Of a DNA stretch of 33,685 nt, positions 23,101-32,749 are shown piece after piece (positions within the stretch are counted from its first letter, which is position 1; each line of letters starts with the position of its first letter). The DNA lies in assembly GCA_019693395.1 (NCBI GenBank), contig JAAMXP010005166.1:1-33685 (forward strand), written 5' to 3'. The translations under genes and the position numbers were made by a program. The notes beneath the pieces are model-generated. The model saw nothing but the letters and a program-made list of their open reading frames with translations, was not told the DNA's origin and did no database searches. Source of the stretch: Ettlia oleoabundans (lineage: Eukaryota > Chlorophyta > Chlorophyceae > Chlamydomonadales).

Positions 23101-23830
23101 TCAAGCCAAGCAGGTCGTTTACCAGTTGTGTTTATCAATGCAGTTGCAATGGGCGGAGCACACCAAGCATATGAAAAACATGTGCAATTCATGCACCGAC
23201 TCATGTGCGCTGTGTTTGACCATTGAAAAGACCGTGGGAGCCATTGAAATGCAAATCGGTTTCCCTAGATTTGGGATTTAATAAGGCTGGCACAACAGGC
23301 AACACTACTGACTTCGCGTTGCATTGTTAGGGCAGCGAGTGCATGGGCGCGATCCTCACTCCGTGCTGTCAGTATTTCAGACATCAAATGCAGCCATACG
23401 TATGTAACAACTTATATTGTGCGGTGTAGTGGTGTGAGGTGTGCAACGCCAGCCGCTGCGTGCAGCACCCACCTCGTCATACCGCACAGTGACCTTGCCC
23501 TTCCGCTCCCCTTTGACCACCACCGCACCCCACCAGGAACCCTCCCAGCCAGGTTCATCCAGCTCCCCTGCCACCTGCAGGACATAGCAACACAGAATGG
23601 TGGGTATCAGTCATCAACTGTGAGTGCAATGCTGCAATCTGCCGCTGCACACGGGCCGCACGCGGGCGGGCGTGGGCGCGAATGGGTGCAAGCAGTGGTT
23701 CCAACGGCGCTGCTTTAGCGCCGCTCGGTGGGCTACCAATGCATGTCGGCAGCCATCAGAGCGCAATCAACGTCAGCAAACACAGCTCGCGCCGTCCCAC
23801 CTCCACCGCCATTCCCTCCCTCCACTTCAT
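14057..23830 (-). CDS. Agenet-domain and double-RRM protein, about 1,570 residues, with two reading-frame defects
   Basis: Probable chromatin or RNA-associated nuclear protein; no named orthologue recognised. Exons: 23830-23801, 23574-23473, 23078-22926, 22722-22674, 22251-20109, 19912-19227, 18914-18780, 18152-18036, 17768-17640, 17269-16991, 16708-16616, 16192-16123, 15828-15751, 15620-15469, 14980-14858, 14434-14057. Order: Agenet module (1-150), Gln/Ala/Pro-rich low-complexity linker (about 150-1024), RRM1 (1025-1088), RRM2 (1245-1305), charged coiled coil (about 1380-1475), and a Gln/Pro and Arg/Gly-rich tail. The first ATG follows an in-frame TGA 45 bases upstream, which supports the start. 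All phases agree if exon 5 is treated as continuous, but that exon has a TAG at 21641-21643 and needs one base fewer in the C8 run at 20204-20211. Splitting into two genes is possible, but the TAG's downstream frame has no clean start. Confidence 0.75.
14455..14477. repeat. AGGC microsatellite just upstream of the last acceptor of the Agenet-RRM gene
   Basis: About five AGGC units, read as GCCT repeats on the transcribed strand, end about 20 bases before the 3' splice site of the final exon. Confidence 0.8.
16616..17080 (-). other. RRM2 of the Agenet-RRM gene
   Basis: Exons 10 and 11 encode SSCVWLSGVPTHLEEEKLKE, AFAQFGFPQK, then VTQRPSGHVVLWMESEQRAQ. VWLSGV is RNP2 and GHVVLWME the degenerate RNP1. 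A following helix is in exon 12. The RNP1 aromatic positions are poorly kept. Confidence 0.72.
18813..19316 (-). other. RRM1 of the Agenet-RRM gene
   Basis: The end of exon 6 and the start of exon 7 encode TTFCLDNLPSSISSVVLEKA, then GLGFKGIK, then GGYAVLCFASARYAQLQYD. FCLDNL is the RNP2 strand and GGYAVLCF the RNP1 strand, with a hydrophobic rather than double aromatic RNP1, so RNA binding may be weak or altered. Confidence 0.72.
20204..20211. other. C8 homopolymer at an apparent frameshift in the Agenet-RRM gene
   Basis: Upstream of the run the protein reads VMQAARGG. With eight bases the frame ends at a TAA (20143-20141). With seven it reads PASAAAAAGGGSSTAAGG and reaches the donor at 20109 in exactly the phase needed by the next exon. 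Most likely a one-base length error or polymorphism. Confidence 0.8.
21641..21643 (-). other. In-frame TAG inside exon 5 of the Agenet-RRM gene
   Basis: The codon sits between two long open stretches in the same frame: residues ending HKAVVT before it and QREKPQPGQH after it. The only splice escape with a GT donor in phase removes 60 bases (21702-21643), shorter than any other intron in the window. Natural variant, base error, readthrough or a very short intron all remain possible. Confidence 0.8.
22136..23830 (-). other. Agenet (Tudor-like) module of the Agenet-RRM gene
   Basis: Exons 1-5 give two Agenet-like units. The first is WREGMAVEVAGELDEPGWEG followed by SWWGAVVVKGERKGKVTVRY and LVEVVEASRLRPPS. 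The second is PGEAVECWHDEGWWE then GYVHRVFDDHITVFFP and VRTGLQWNPATGAWSR. These match the family pattern of an opening VEV strand, GxWxxA, LRPxP, DGWWxG, VxFP and the closing LRxxxxWxxGxW. Plant Agenet pairs bind histone tails or other chromatin ligands. Confidence 0.85.
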
Positions 23831-23858
23831 GTGGTCGGGAAGACCCGCTGGGCAACAG

Positions 23859-23891
23859 TTATGCGGTCATAACTGCCGTTGATAAGTCCAT
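23859..23891 (-). promoter_or_regulatory. Ten-codon upstream ORF of the Agenet-RRM gene
   Basis: ATG at 23891 opens MDLSTAVMTA and stops at TAA, 28 bases before the main ATG and in a different frame. If transcription starts about 30 bases after the TATA-like box, this uORF is in the leader. Confidence 0.4.
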
Positions 23892-23982
23892 CGAACCGTA
23901 TGTCCCGCTTGAAAGCAAAGGGTAGAACCTAGGTGGGTCTCATTGGCACGCGCTGGCTCGAGAGAGACCAGTATTCGACAAC

Positions 23983-23990
23983 TTATTATA
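23983..23990 (-). promoter_or_regulatory. TATA-like box of the Agenet-RRM gene
   Basis: TATAATAA on the transcribed strand in a GC-rich setting (GCGCGCTTATAATAAG), about 153 bases upstream of the start codon. Confidence 0.5.
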
Positions 23991-24258
23991 AGCGCGCAAT
24001 ACAATGCTGCATACAACGCCATACAAGTTTTACCTGCTGTGCCTACCTGGCGTCCTACCTGCAGTTCACCGCCACTTGCTGGCGACGGTGCTGACTTGGC
24101 CTGCAGGCATGGCACGCGTGCCTGTCTGGTCGTGTACGCAAGATCAATCAACAAGAGCACCAAGTTTTAACGGCCACTGGGATTCAGTTTTTACTGCTCG
24201 CCGCCAATAAACTGCGCCACGCTTAATGTCCACCCGCCCTGTCACCAATCATACGGCG

Positions 24259-24263
24259 TTACA
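24259..24263 (-). terminator. Candidate TGTAA polyadenylation signal of the GT49 gene
   Basis: The first TGTAA on the transcribed strand after the TGA stop, about 655 bases downstream. No closer copy was seen. Confidence 0.4.
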
Positions 24264-24626
24264 AAAGAAGCGATCAGTCAGACCGTGGATAACGTGGTTA
24301 TCGTGTGGCTGGGCAAGAGCACATCACAAATCTTCTGGCGCGGTAACATGCCAAGAAGGTATGACTGTGCTGGTGAGGACAACGAAAGCGCTCGACAGTG
24401 CACAGGGAGGGGGGTGGTCGGCATGGGGAGAAGAAGCGGCAGCAGGTGGAAGCTGGTGGAAGCTGGGCTGTCAAGGCAACCCCGGAGCATGAACCATGCT
24501 TGCTGTAGGGTGACACGCAATGAAGTGAGAGGTTGGTCAATGGTATAAGATTGCTGCGGAACAGGTAAAGGTAGTCAAGAGTGCCGGCGGAGGCAAGAAG
24601 CTAGCTAGTACCTAGCTACCTAACAT

Positions 24627-24642
24627 CCAGCTGGCCAGCTGG
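24627..24642. repeat. 16-base perfect palindrome
   Basis: CCAGCTGGCCAGCTGG equals its own reverse complement and contains two CAGCTG cores. CTAGCTAG-type repeats flank it at 24600-24619 and 24719-24735. It lies in the presumed 3' UTR of the GT49 gene. Confidence 0.85.
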
Positions 24643-24918
24643 GAAGACTGCCTGAGAAATGAACTTCAGTGGGGCAAGAAAAGGCGAGCGAGCGATTCAA
24701 AAAAGAGTGTGAGTGGTTTGCTAGCTAGCTGGCTGGCTGGCAAGGTAGGTTGCAACAGTGAGGTGCGCCAGTATCGGCAGTACCATGGGTGGGCCTGGTC
24801 TGTCCGTCCGCTCAAGACAGCAACATTCTGCCCGTCGTGCTCAAAAAATAGGGAAGCAGCTTATGGGGAGTGACAGCAACACTGTGTGCCGTGCAATGCA
24901 GGGTGTTCAACCCCACCC

Positions 24919-26229
24919 TCATCGCCTTTGCTGCTGAGCCTCCGCATTATTTCCACCAGGCCCACCGCCGCCGCCCGGCAGCTGCCCCAGCAGCGCAGCA
25001 ACGTCCTCATCGCCATCCCCAGCCGCCAACTCACCCCCTGCTGTCTCCAGCCCGCCTCCTCCCGCCTCCTCCTCCTCACTGCCACCTACCACCTGCTCCA
25101 CCCCCTCCTCCATACCACCCTCAGCTGCTGCCTGCTGCCGCTGCTCAGTGTCTCCATCAGTAGGCCCCTCCTCCTCCTCCTCCTCCTGCAAATCCTGCAC
25201 TGACTCTCCAACTTCCGCCTGGTCTGCCTCGCCACCCTCCTCGACCTCCACAACGTTCTCCGCTTCCCCCACCTCCAGGCCGACTTGATCAGCGCCATGC
25301 GACAAGCCAACTGGCTGCACTACCGCTTGCACAGCACCCACCACAACCTGCCCCGCCGCATCAACAGCCTGTTGTTGCTGCTCCGGCTGCTGCTGCTGTT
25401 GTTGGGCGGTCGAAGCCTGCTGCTGCTGCTGTTGTTGGGCGGTTGCAGCCTGCTGCTGCTGTTGTTGGGCGATTGCAGCCTGCTGCTGCTGCTCATGTGC
25501 CGCATTGGCACCGAAGACCTGCTGGGCCACCTGACTGGCATCCGCAGGGTGCTGCTGCTGCATCTCGCCTTGCCGGCCTAGAGAAGCGGGCAGCTGACTT
25601 GCAGATTGGGTGCCTGCTCTAGCCTCCTGTTGATTTGCCAGCTGGGTTTCCGATGCGGTCTGCTGTGGAACATGCTGGCCGGCAGCTGCTGTCTGCTGCC
25701 CGACTGCTGCCGGCTGTTGTGTGGCCTGCTCCTGCTGTACATCGGCAACCAATTGGTGGGGCAGCGCCGCCTGCTGAACGCCAGCAGCGCGCAGCTGCGC
25801 AAGCACTTCTGCCGCAGTCACGGCGGGCTGCTGCGCAGTACCGTGCACAGCGGTACCTTGAACCGCAGCGATACTGTGCACTGCATCACCATGTACCCCA
25901 CCATCGCGGCCCTTCATCACCGCTTCCACCGCCGCCGCCACGTGTTCCTGGTGCACCGCCTGCGACTGGAGGAAAGCTTCATCCCCCTGTAGTGTAGCCT
26001 CCTGCCGCTGCTTCTCGGCAGCTGCCGCCGCCTCACCATTCTGGGCCATCCATGCCTCAGCCTCCGCCAACTCAGCAGCACGCTTGCTGGCAGCCGCCGC
26101 CGCCGCCTGCTGCAGCGCAGAGTGCTCCCGCAGCATGAGCTCCGCCTGCTCTGCCGCCGCTCGTTCGGCTGCCGCCTTCATGGCAGCTACCTCCCTAGCT
26201 TCCTCCTCTCCAGGCAGAACCGGTGCAGC
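24919..26229 (-). other. Gln-rich and acidic C-terminal extension of the GT49 protein
   Basis: The last exon encodes 436 residues. First comes an Ala/Glu/Arg helix-forming part (AAAERAAAEQAELMLREH), then Gln-rich repeats including [20 protein letters not shown] and ASTAQQQQQQ, then an acidic Gly/Glu end and GGGGGPGGNNAEAQQQRR. No known domain is seen. It joins the catalytic domain in phase through a GC-AG intron. A separate gene is the alternative, with an internal ATG near 26180. Confidence 0.6.
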
Positions 26230-29200
26230 CTGCACAGCAGCTTGCACAGGGACATCAGCAAAAAGTGAGGTTCAACCTCAGGGAGTGTTGGTGAAGGTGC
26301 AGAACAGCGAGCCCAGCAGGCATCAGAGGGCTGTGAGGCAGCAGCAAAACAGGGCAGCCGGTGCGAAACACCGCACAAAGCTCGAGCGACATGCAACAGC
26401 ACAAACCACAGCAAGAGATGCGAGGCAATCAGCCGGGCACTGCATGCGGGGAGGCGGCTGGCACGGGTTGGCAGCGTGCGCTGCCACAGCTAAGCAGGCG
26501 GGCAGACAGTCAGCGCCTGTCTTGAACTTCAGACAGCCTGGTACGGGCAATGGCAATGCGCGATGGGCTGCCGAAATGCGAATGCGCACATCACATGCAC
26601 GAGATACGCAGCGTTTGCGCAGTGTGCCCAGTGTGCACAGCACAGGCCAGGAGAAGGTAAGGGCAGGTGTGCATGACTGAATGCATGTGGGCAGGGCTTG
26701 CCTCTGGTGTGCAGAACTCTGGGAAGGAGGTGACGGGCACGAAATCCATCTGCCTCATGTGGAATAACGCGTTGTCAAACAGCATGTGGTTCTTCTCCTT
26801 CTGCAATCACAGAGAAGTGGGGAGAGAGCAGCTGAGAAAGGCAGGTGAGTGGAGGGCATTTGGGCAAGTCGTTTAATAGCTGCCCGTCCTGCAGGGGGGG
26901 GGGATGACGCGAAATGCGGGGGGCAGCCAATCCGCCCATACCCACGCCCTGGTCACCCATCCATCCCACGCCATGCCCGCACATACACACCCCCTCGCCT
27001 GTCCATTCGCACCCGCAATTTGCCCACCCACCCAACCCCATGCCTGTCTGTTCGCACACACCCAACCACCCAACCCCAACCACCCACCTGCCCCATCTTG
27101 CGCGTGAGCCACTTGGTGCTGGGCTTCTTGTGCGGCACATGCACCACAAAGGCGGTGGGGTGCACCAGGAAGTTAAAGCCGTTCTGGAGGCTGATGTGCA
27201 TCAGGTGCTGCACCTTGTTCCTGCAGTGGTACAGCCAGGAGGACGAACATCAGCAATCAGGAAGAACAGCACACACCAGCAACGCGAACTGTAGGGTGGT
27301 GCACCTTGGCCCTTGCAACCGGAAAGGGCAGGCGGGAGCAACCTAATCTTGCGAAAAGAACAGGGCTTGCAGTGGGCGCGCAAGGCACATGCATGAGGCG
27401 ATGCGGCTTGTTCCGGCAGCAAGGCCGAGCAGGCAGGCGCACAGCTGTGGAGGGGCATCCACACGATTAGAAGGTCGCGCCCGAATGGCAAAAAGCAAGG
27501 CAGCAAGGAGGCAGCACCCTTGCTTGAGCCTGGGAATATCAATCCCGCGAGGCACAGAAAGTATTCTGTTCATTTCAGGTGCTGCTAGCGGGCATGAGAC
27601 AAGCACCCATCAACACCCAGCAGGCACCCTGGGGCAAGCCCCCCACTGCTTACCAGTAGTAACCCCTAAAGCGTTCGTCATAAAAGGGGATGTAGTCGCG
27701 GTGCATCATGATGTACGGCTCGTACCCAATCTGCGGTACAAAACATACCGCGGCGCCGCAGCGCAAGCGAGCAAGACGGCTTCAGTTGCAGCGCACCAGC
27801 ACCAGCACCTGACTTGCTTGGGGGCTCCTGCTGTAAACGTGACCCAGCCCAGCACATCTATTTACTGCTGGCTGCAATGAAGCCTGCAGTACAGTACACG
27901 GTACCAAACCGCACCTGGTACTGCACTGGGTAAGCCCCGTGGCTTTTGATCCAGCGCCAGTAGTCGGTGGCTTGGTGGCCCTGCGGGTACTGCGGCACGT
28001 GGAACCCAAACACAACGTTCCACCTGCACCAAGGGACGGGTGAAAGCAGAGGGATGAAGCAGGGAGCAAAGGATGGAGTGGAGGAGCGGGCAGCACAACC
28101 AGGAGAAGCGGCACAGGGGGAACTGGAACACAACCTTCCACCTCACACAGGACTTAGCAACGAAGGAGAGGGGCAAATGGCTGGTGCATTGCACCGGGAA
28201 ATCATGGCAAGAAGGGGAGGCAACTCACTCGAACTTGCGGACTACATATGGCTTGCCGTGCCGTACCGCCTCCAGGGCCACCTGCCGCCCAGCCTCGCCA
28301 TCGTCCTGGGTCTCAAAGGCGGGCAGCACCACGGCGTTCCTGCGGGGTGCGGGTTGGGAGGGCACAGAGAAGGGGTTGCGGGTTGCTGGGCAAGGAGAAG
28401 GGGTGCGGGTTGGTGGAAGGGGAAAGGAAGACAAATGCGGTCTTGCGGGTTGAGTGGGCAGGAGTAAACAGAACAAGCCTGGTCGCTTGCTTGCTTTCTT
28501 GCTTGCCTGTTGTGCAGCATGCTCATGAGTCGCTTGTAGGAGGCCTCTCCCCGTACCAGGTCCGCCAGGCTCTGACTGACCGCAAAATCCACATCCACCA
28601 GAAGCATAGCCTCTGCAGGGGGTTAGGGGGATTGAGGTGGGTAATTATTGAGGTGGGAAAGAAGGGAGGTGGAGTAGAGTATTGGGTGCTGCACTGGCAC
28701 AGCCAGCATGCGGCCGCTGGGTGGGAAGGTCAGGAAGTCCAGGAGGATTGAATGCCGGGGGGTGAGAACACCCAAGTGTCATGGAGGCTTCCTGTGTTCG
28801 CGGGCAGCTTTGGTGGCAAATGCCCCAACCCCCAAGCTCATACAGCCTTCCTAGCATTTAATGTACAAACACCGCAACAACCAGGCATGCCCATCCACCT
28901 GTGTGCGCGTTGACCAGGGCCCTGTTGCGCGCCGCATTTGCCGGGTAAAGCATGGCGGAGTAGCGATCGCACCGCTCCTCCGCCACCACCTCCAAATCCA
29001 GGATGCAGCTGCTGTTGCTGGCCTCCATCGCAGAAAAAAACTTCAGGGTCTGCATAATGAAGGGCAGGGAGGAAGGAAGGGCAGTTAAGGAACAGAAGAT
29101 GTGGGGGTTGTGCAGGAGGGGAGGCTGCGCACAGGTGGAAGAACCGCAGGGGCAGTTTTGAACTGGCAGAGGAAGTTGTGGTGGTGGTTGGCAAGAGAGA

Positions 29201-32170
29201 GAGAGAGGGAAGGAATGAGGGAGCCGAACAAAAGAATGTGACCCGTGCATGCCTTGCCTCCCCTTCTTCCCCAACGCGGGACCCATACCACCACCGGCAC
29301 CACCAATGCCACCAAACGCATGAAAAAAACACCAGTGTTTGTTAGAGTTGCGAGTAATACACACGTCACATGCCACACCTCAGCGATGCCCAGGTCCAGG
29401 CTCTTTTTGTTCCAGCTAGGCTCCTCAGCGGAAAAGATGCGGCCCTTGAGCAGCGGGATGTACAGCACAGCAGATATCTGCGGTACCAAACAGGGGAGGG
29501 GCCAAGCGGGAACAGGGCGCAGGCGCAAGTTGAGTAGGGGCCAGTTGCACACACCATCAGCACCACAACCACCCCACGTTGCAGCAGCCCGGTGGTGAGG
29601 TGGTTGTCACGCTCAGCTGCACCTACAACAAGACAAAACAGGCACACGCACTGCTACCACCGCCAGTCTTTGCAGACAAACCACCTGCAGCGGCCAGGTG
29701 CTGCACTGGTTCTCCAACATCTGGAACCGCTCGAGCGACAGCTGCGTCACCACAGTCAGGCCACGCTCCGGCCGCGGCTTCCGGCTCTCAAGCTTCAGCA
29801 CCTGCACAGTAAAAGCAGCGGCGTGGAGAGTGGGGTGCAAGTTTGTAAAGTGGGATAGAAGGGTCAGTCATGGGAGCAGATGCAACTGTTGGTGCGCCGG
29901 CAAGGAGAGGCACCGTCGCAAATGATGCTCCTTTGCTGCGTTGGCTGACCGCTGCCTGGCTCCCCTCACAAACCACCGCGGCAGCGTCACATTGTTACCC
30001 CATCCTAGTGCCAATCGCTACAAACCACAGCACCAGTCCAGTTGCAGAACCATCCATCCCATTACACGCTGTGCATGCTGCCGTCTCAGCGCTACGGCGG
30101 TCGCTTGCCTGCTGCAGCTGCGGCACCTCCTCGGGCAAACCCTCCCGGCACCACTTGAACATTGACACATCATCGCCGTACTTCTCACGCCACTCGGCTG
30201 CGGGCAGGCAACCACGGAGGTCAAGGTGGCCAGGCAGGCAAGCACAGAGGTGGACTTTGCCAGCAGGCAAGCATGGAGGGTGGAGGTGGGTGGTGTGTGT
30301 TTGTTGTGGTGGTGGCTTTGCCAACAGCTGTTGGATGGGTGGCTGACGGGGCAGGTTCTCGCGTGTGTTTCGGCTGCATTGATGCATGCCTCAGCACTAA
30401 ATGGTGGTTGAATCATGACCAGAAGGTTCAAATATCAGCCTGAGAGTGCAGCAGCAGCTTAAGGCGCGCCTAGGCAGCTGGGAAAAAGCCTGGTTGCCCA
30501 TGTAGAAACACAAGGTGGAGCGAGCAGCAGCAGCAGCAGCATGCATGCCAAGAGTTGCATGTTACAACGGCTGCATTGCACCGCGCGGCAGCACTGGCGC
30601 AGTGTTACAGCTTGTAGGAGGTGGGCAAAGGGCACGAAGCGCTGGGCCGCATAAGCCCATACTTGGAGGGTGGAGGATCGATCCCACTGTCTAAAGGCAG
30701 CAACCAAACCGCTTGCCCACCCTAATGTTGCACGTTAAACCGACAATGGGACCAGCAGCAGCCATGCTGGCAGCAGGTTGAGTCGGGGACTCACTGGACT
30801 GGAGCAGCGGGTTATGGGTTGCGGCAGCTAGGGAGAAGTTGGCGGCGTCGCCGGTACAGCGCCACTGGGAGATGGAATTGGGCACTACCTGGCGAGTCTT
30901 ATTCCGGTACGGTTTGGGCCAATGGCCAAGTGTACCACCCTGCAGCCGCATAAGACAACAACAGCATGTGGCAGAGGCGGTTGCAAGAGGAGACAGAAGC
31001 CAGGGTTGCAGTTGGCTGAGGCCATAGGTGGGCAGCAAAGGCAGGGTTCGAGAGTTGACTGGTCGATTTAGTAGGAAAGCATCACATGCATGGAGTACCA
31101 GGCTATGCAATGCGTCACTGCAAGGTGCAGACCGAGGTACCGGCAACAAATGGACCAGCAGATTGGCACGCCCGCAACACACAGACACGATGCTCGATAG
31201 CTGACAGCAGCAGCACCCCAGCAGTTGAAACCGATCCTACAGTGAGCCCGCACCTCGAGCCAAGCTTCTGGGATGGGGGCTGGCGGGGGGCTACCATTGC
31301 CCCTGCCCTTGACTAAATCCGCTGCTGCGGCCGCCAGCGTGCTCAGCGTGCCGCCGATGCCTGGCTCGTGTTCTTCTACTAGCGCGCGCGAGCGAGACAC
31401 CGACTCGCCAGAGACCAGGGCACCGCCGCCGATGCCTGCATGTATACCTCGTATGGCCACCCCTCCCGCCAGGCTGCCCGGGCTGGAGGATGCGAGCCAG
31501 GGATGCGTGCGCTTGGCCACCATGGAATGGAGCTGCACACAAAACAGAACAACAAACAACCAGTCGGGAAAAAACAGAGAGAAGGGCAATATGTGAGGTG
31601 AGTAGATGTGTTGTTGAGTCGGGAGCATGCAGCGTGGGCGAGCAGCCAGCACATGGGAATGGCAAGAGGAGTGACAGAGAGCAGCTCTGTGCTCCGGTGT
31701 GCAAGGCATGAGGCAATGGCGGTGGCGCCAGAAACAAGAATGCTTGCCCAGATCATGCAGGTCAAAATGGCAAAACCCACGGTTTGGCAGCTTACAGTGT
31801 ATTGTAAGAAAATGCAGACGGGCACGGGATACAGCTGCTGATGCCTCCCTTGTACGGCTGCGTGTGCACAGTAGCGTTGCATGTGTGGCCTGGACCCGCC
31901 CAACGCTGCGGGACAGCGACCACTCACCAGCAGCCCTGCCAGCACCAACATCAGCAGCTGCCAACGTGACGCCATCATACGCCTAGCCCGCACGGCGGCC
32001 TGCCTGCCCAGCCGGCTTGTGGGGGAGGTGGGAAGCGAGGTGGCGCGGCAGCGCCACGGGTCACCGCCGCTGCCGCCACTGCGCTGCAGCTCGCTGCGGC
32101 GGTGGAGGCCGGGGCCAGGGCCGCTGCTGTTTAACAGGCCCGCCTCGGCGGCTGTGATGGCTTGCGCCAT
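24919..32170 (-). CDS. GT49 family (LARGE/B4GAT1-like) glycosyltransferase with a Gln-rich acidic tail
   Basis: Predicted Golgi type II membrane glycosyltransferase; animal members add glucuronic acid to glycans, but the algal acceptor is unknown. Exons: 32170-31928, 31532-31254, 30939-30795, 30197-30109, 29801-29685, 29477-29379, 29049-28899, 28612-28507, 28339-28229, 28023-27915, 27730-27654, 27220-27088, 26800-26702, 26229-24919; all phases agree, 1,022 residues. A basic stretch and WQLLMLVLAGLL (about 70-81) form the signal anchor. A stem with NKT and NFS sequons follows, then the catalytic domain (about 257-586) and a 436-residue tail. Only a GT49 domain is present, without the GT8-like half of LARGE. 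Introns 4, 8 and 13 use GC donors. Without the last splice the protein would stop at 26591 with a short tail. The frame is open upstream of the ATG but has no earlier ATG. Confidence 0.85.
26702..29801 (-). other. GT49 catalytic domain
   Basis: Exons 5-13. In order: ERGLTVVTQLSLERFQMLEN, WPLQISAVLYIPL, LYPANAARNRALVNAHT, the DxD-type metal/sugar-nucleotide motif at 381-383 in AMLLVDVDF, NAVVLPAFET, IGYEPYIMMHRD, FYDERFRGYYWNKVQHLMHI, TAFVVHVPHKKP and the closing DFVPVTSFPEF. These are the landmark blocks of the LARGE C-terminal and B4GAT1 domain, and none appears missing. Confidence 0.9.
26905..27085. repeat. CCCA/CCAC-rich simple sequence in GT49 intron 12
   Basis: Irregular CCCA, CCAC and CCAT units fill most of the intron. 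On the transcribed strand it is GGGT/GGTG-rich, so G-quadruplex formation is possible. Confidence 0.75.
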
Positions 32171-32749
32171 TGAAGGTTGCCCTACAGCTTCCGAAGCAGC
32201 GCAGCCTGCAGCGTCATGGCAGCGGTTTGAACCGTTGCACGGCGGAGAAGGCGGAGAAACCGCTGACAGCAACGCGGCATGATCAGAAGCTGCCAAGGAG
32301 CCTACACCAACGGGCAGAGCTGAGGAGGACAGGTCGTTGTTGGCTGAACGGCGGCCCTGACAGGGCACGTGAGGCACACCTTCTGATGCAAGAATATCGG
32401 TTGTTGAAGTTTGTTAGAAAAAATTGCAATGCCTCAAATGCCGAAACAGGAGGCGTGCCTAGGCCGGCGCACACCGCCCCCAACGCGTCGTGAGGCAGCC
32501 CATACCGGCTAACAATGCCCAGATATGATGTGCAGCACCCGTGTAAGTGTCGTTGCTTCGGGGGAAGAGTCCCTGTGACCACACGCTGTTACACATCACC
32601 ACCGCACGCTTAGCAGTAGCCGTCAAAACAGTGAAGACTATTGACAGACCATCGCAACTTGGCAGCGACCTCTGCCAACACACACCAGCGCTTTCTGCAA
32701 CAGTGCCGGTGGGCCACCAGCGGTGTGCTGCCCGCTGGCAGAGAATCAA
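32171..32749. promoter_or_regulatory. Divergent intergenic region between the GT49 and coiled-coil genes
   Basis: These 579 bases separate two divergent start codons. The minus frame stays open to about 32377 without an ATG, so an upstream noncoding or coding exon for GT49 cannot be excluded. No clear core promoter motif was found. Confidence 0.55.

Larger units (their letters stand above)
23831..24918. other. Intergenic region between the Agenet-RRM and GT49 genes
   Basis: Holds the leader and promoter of the Agenet-RRM gene on the left and the 3' UTR of the GT49 gene on the right. No coding region is supported. A TGTAA signal for the GT49 gene reads at 24263-24259. Around 24599-24745 there are CTAG-rich repeats and a 16-base perfect palindrome. 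Confidence 0.55.

Noticed and set aside
14057..23830. Nuclear code with TAG as glutamine, as in some ulvophytes
   Set aside because: The TAG is flanked by Gln-rich sequence and all four complete genes stop at TGA. However, no other in-frame TAG or TAA occurs in over 3,000 reconstructed codons, many of them Gln, so reassignment is unlikely.
24870..26680. Plus-strand ORFs rich in Pro, Leu and His
   Set aside because: Antisense to the Gln-rich last exon of the GT49 gene and lacking domain or splice evidence.
29540..29640. Possible extra GT49 exon containing ERDNHLTTGLLQRG
   Set aside because: Its acceptor phase does not match exon 5, and joining 29685 directly to 29477 rebuilds the family motif WPLQISAVLYIPL.
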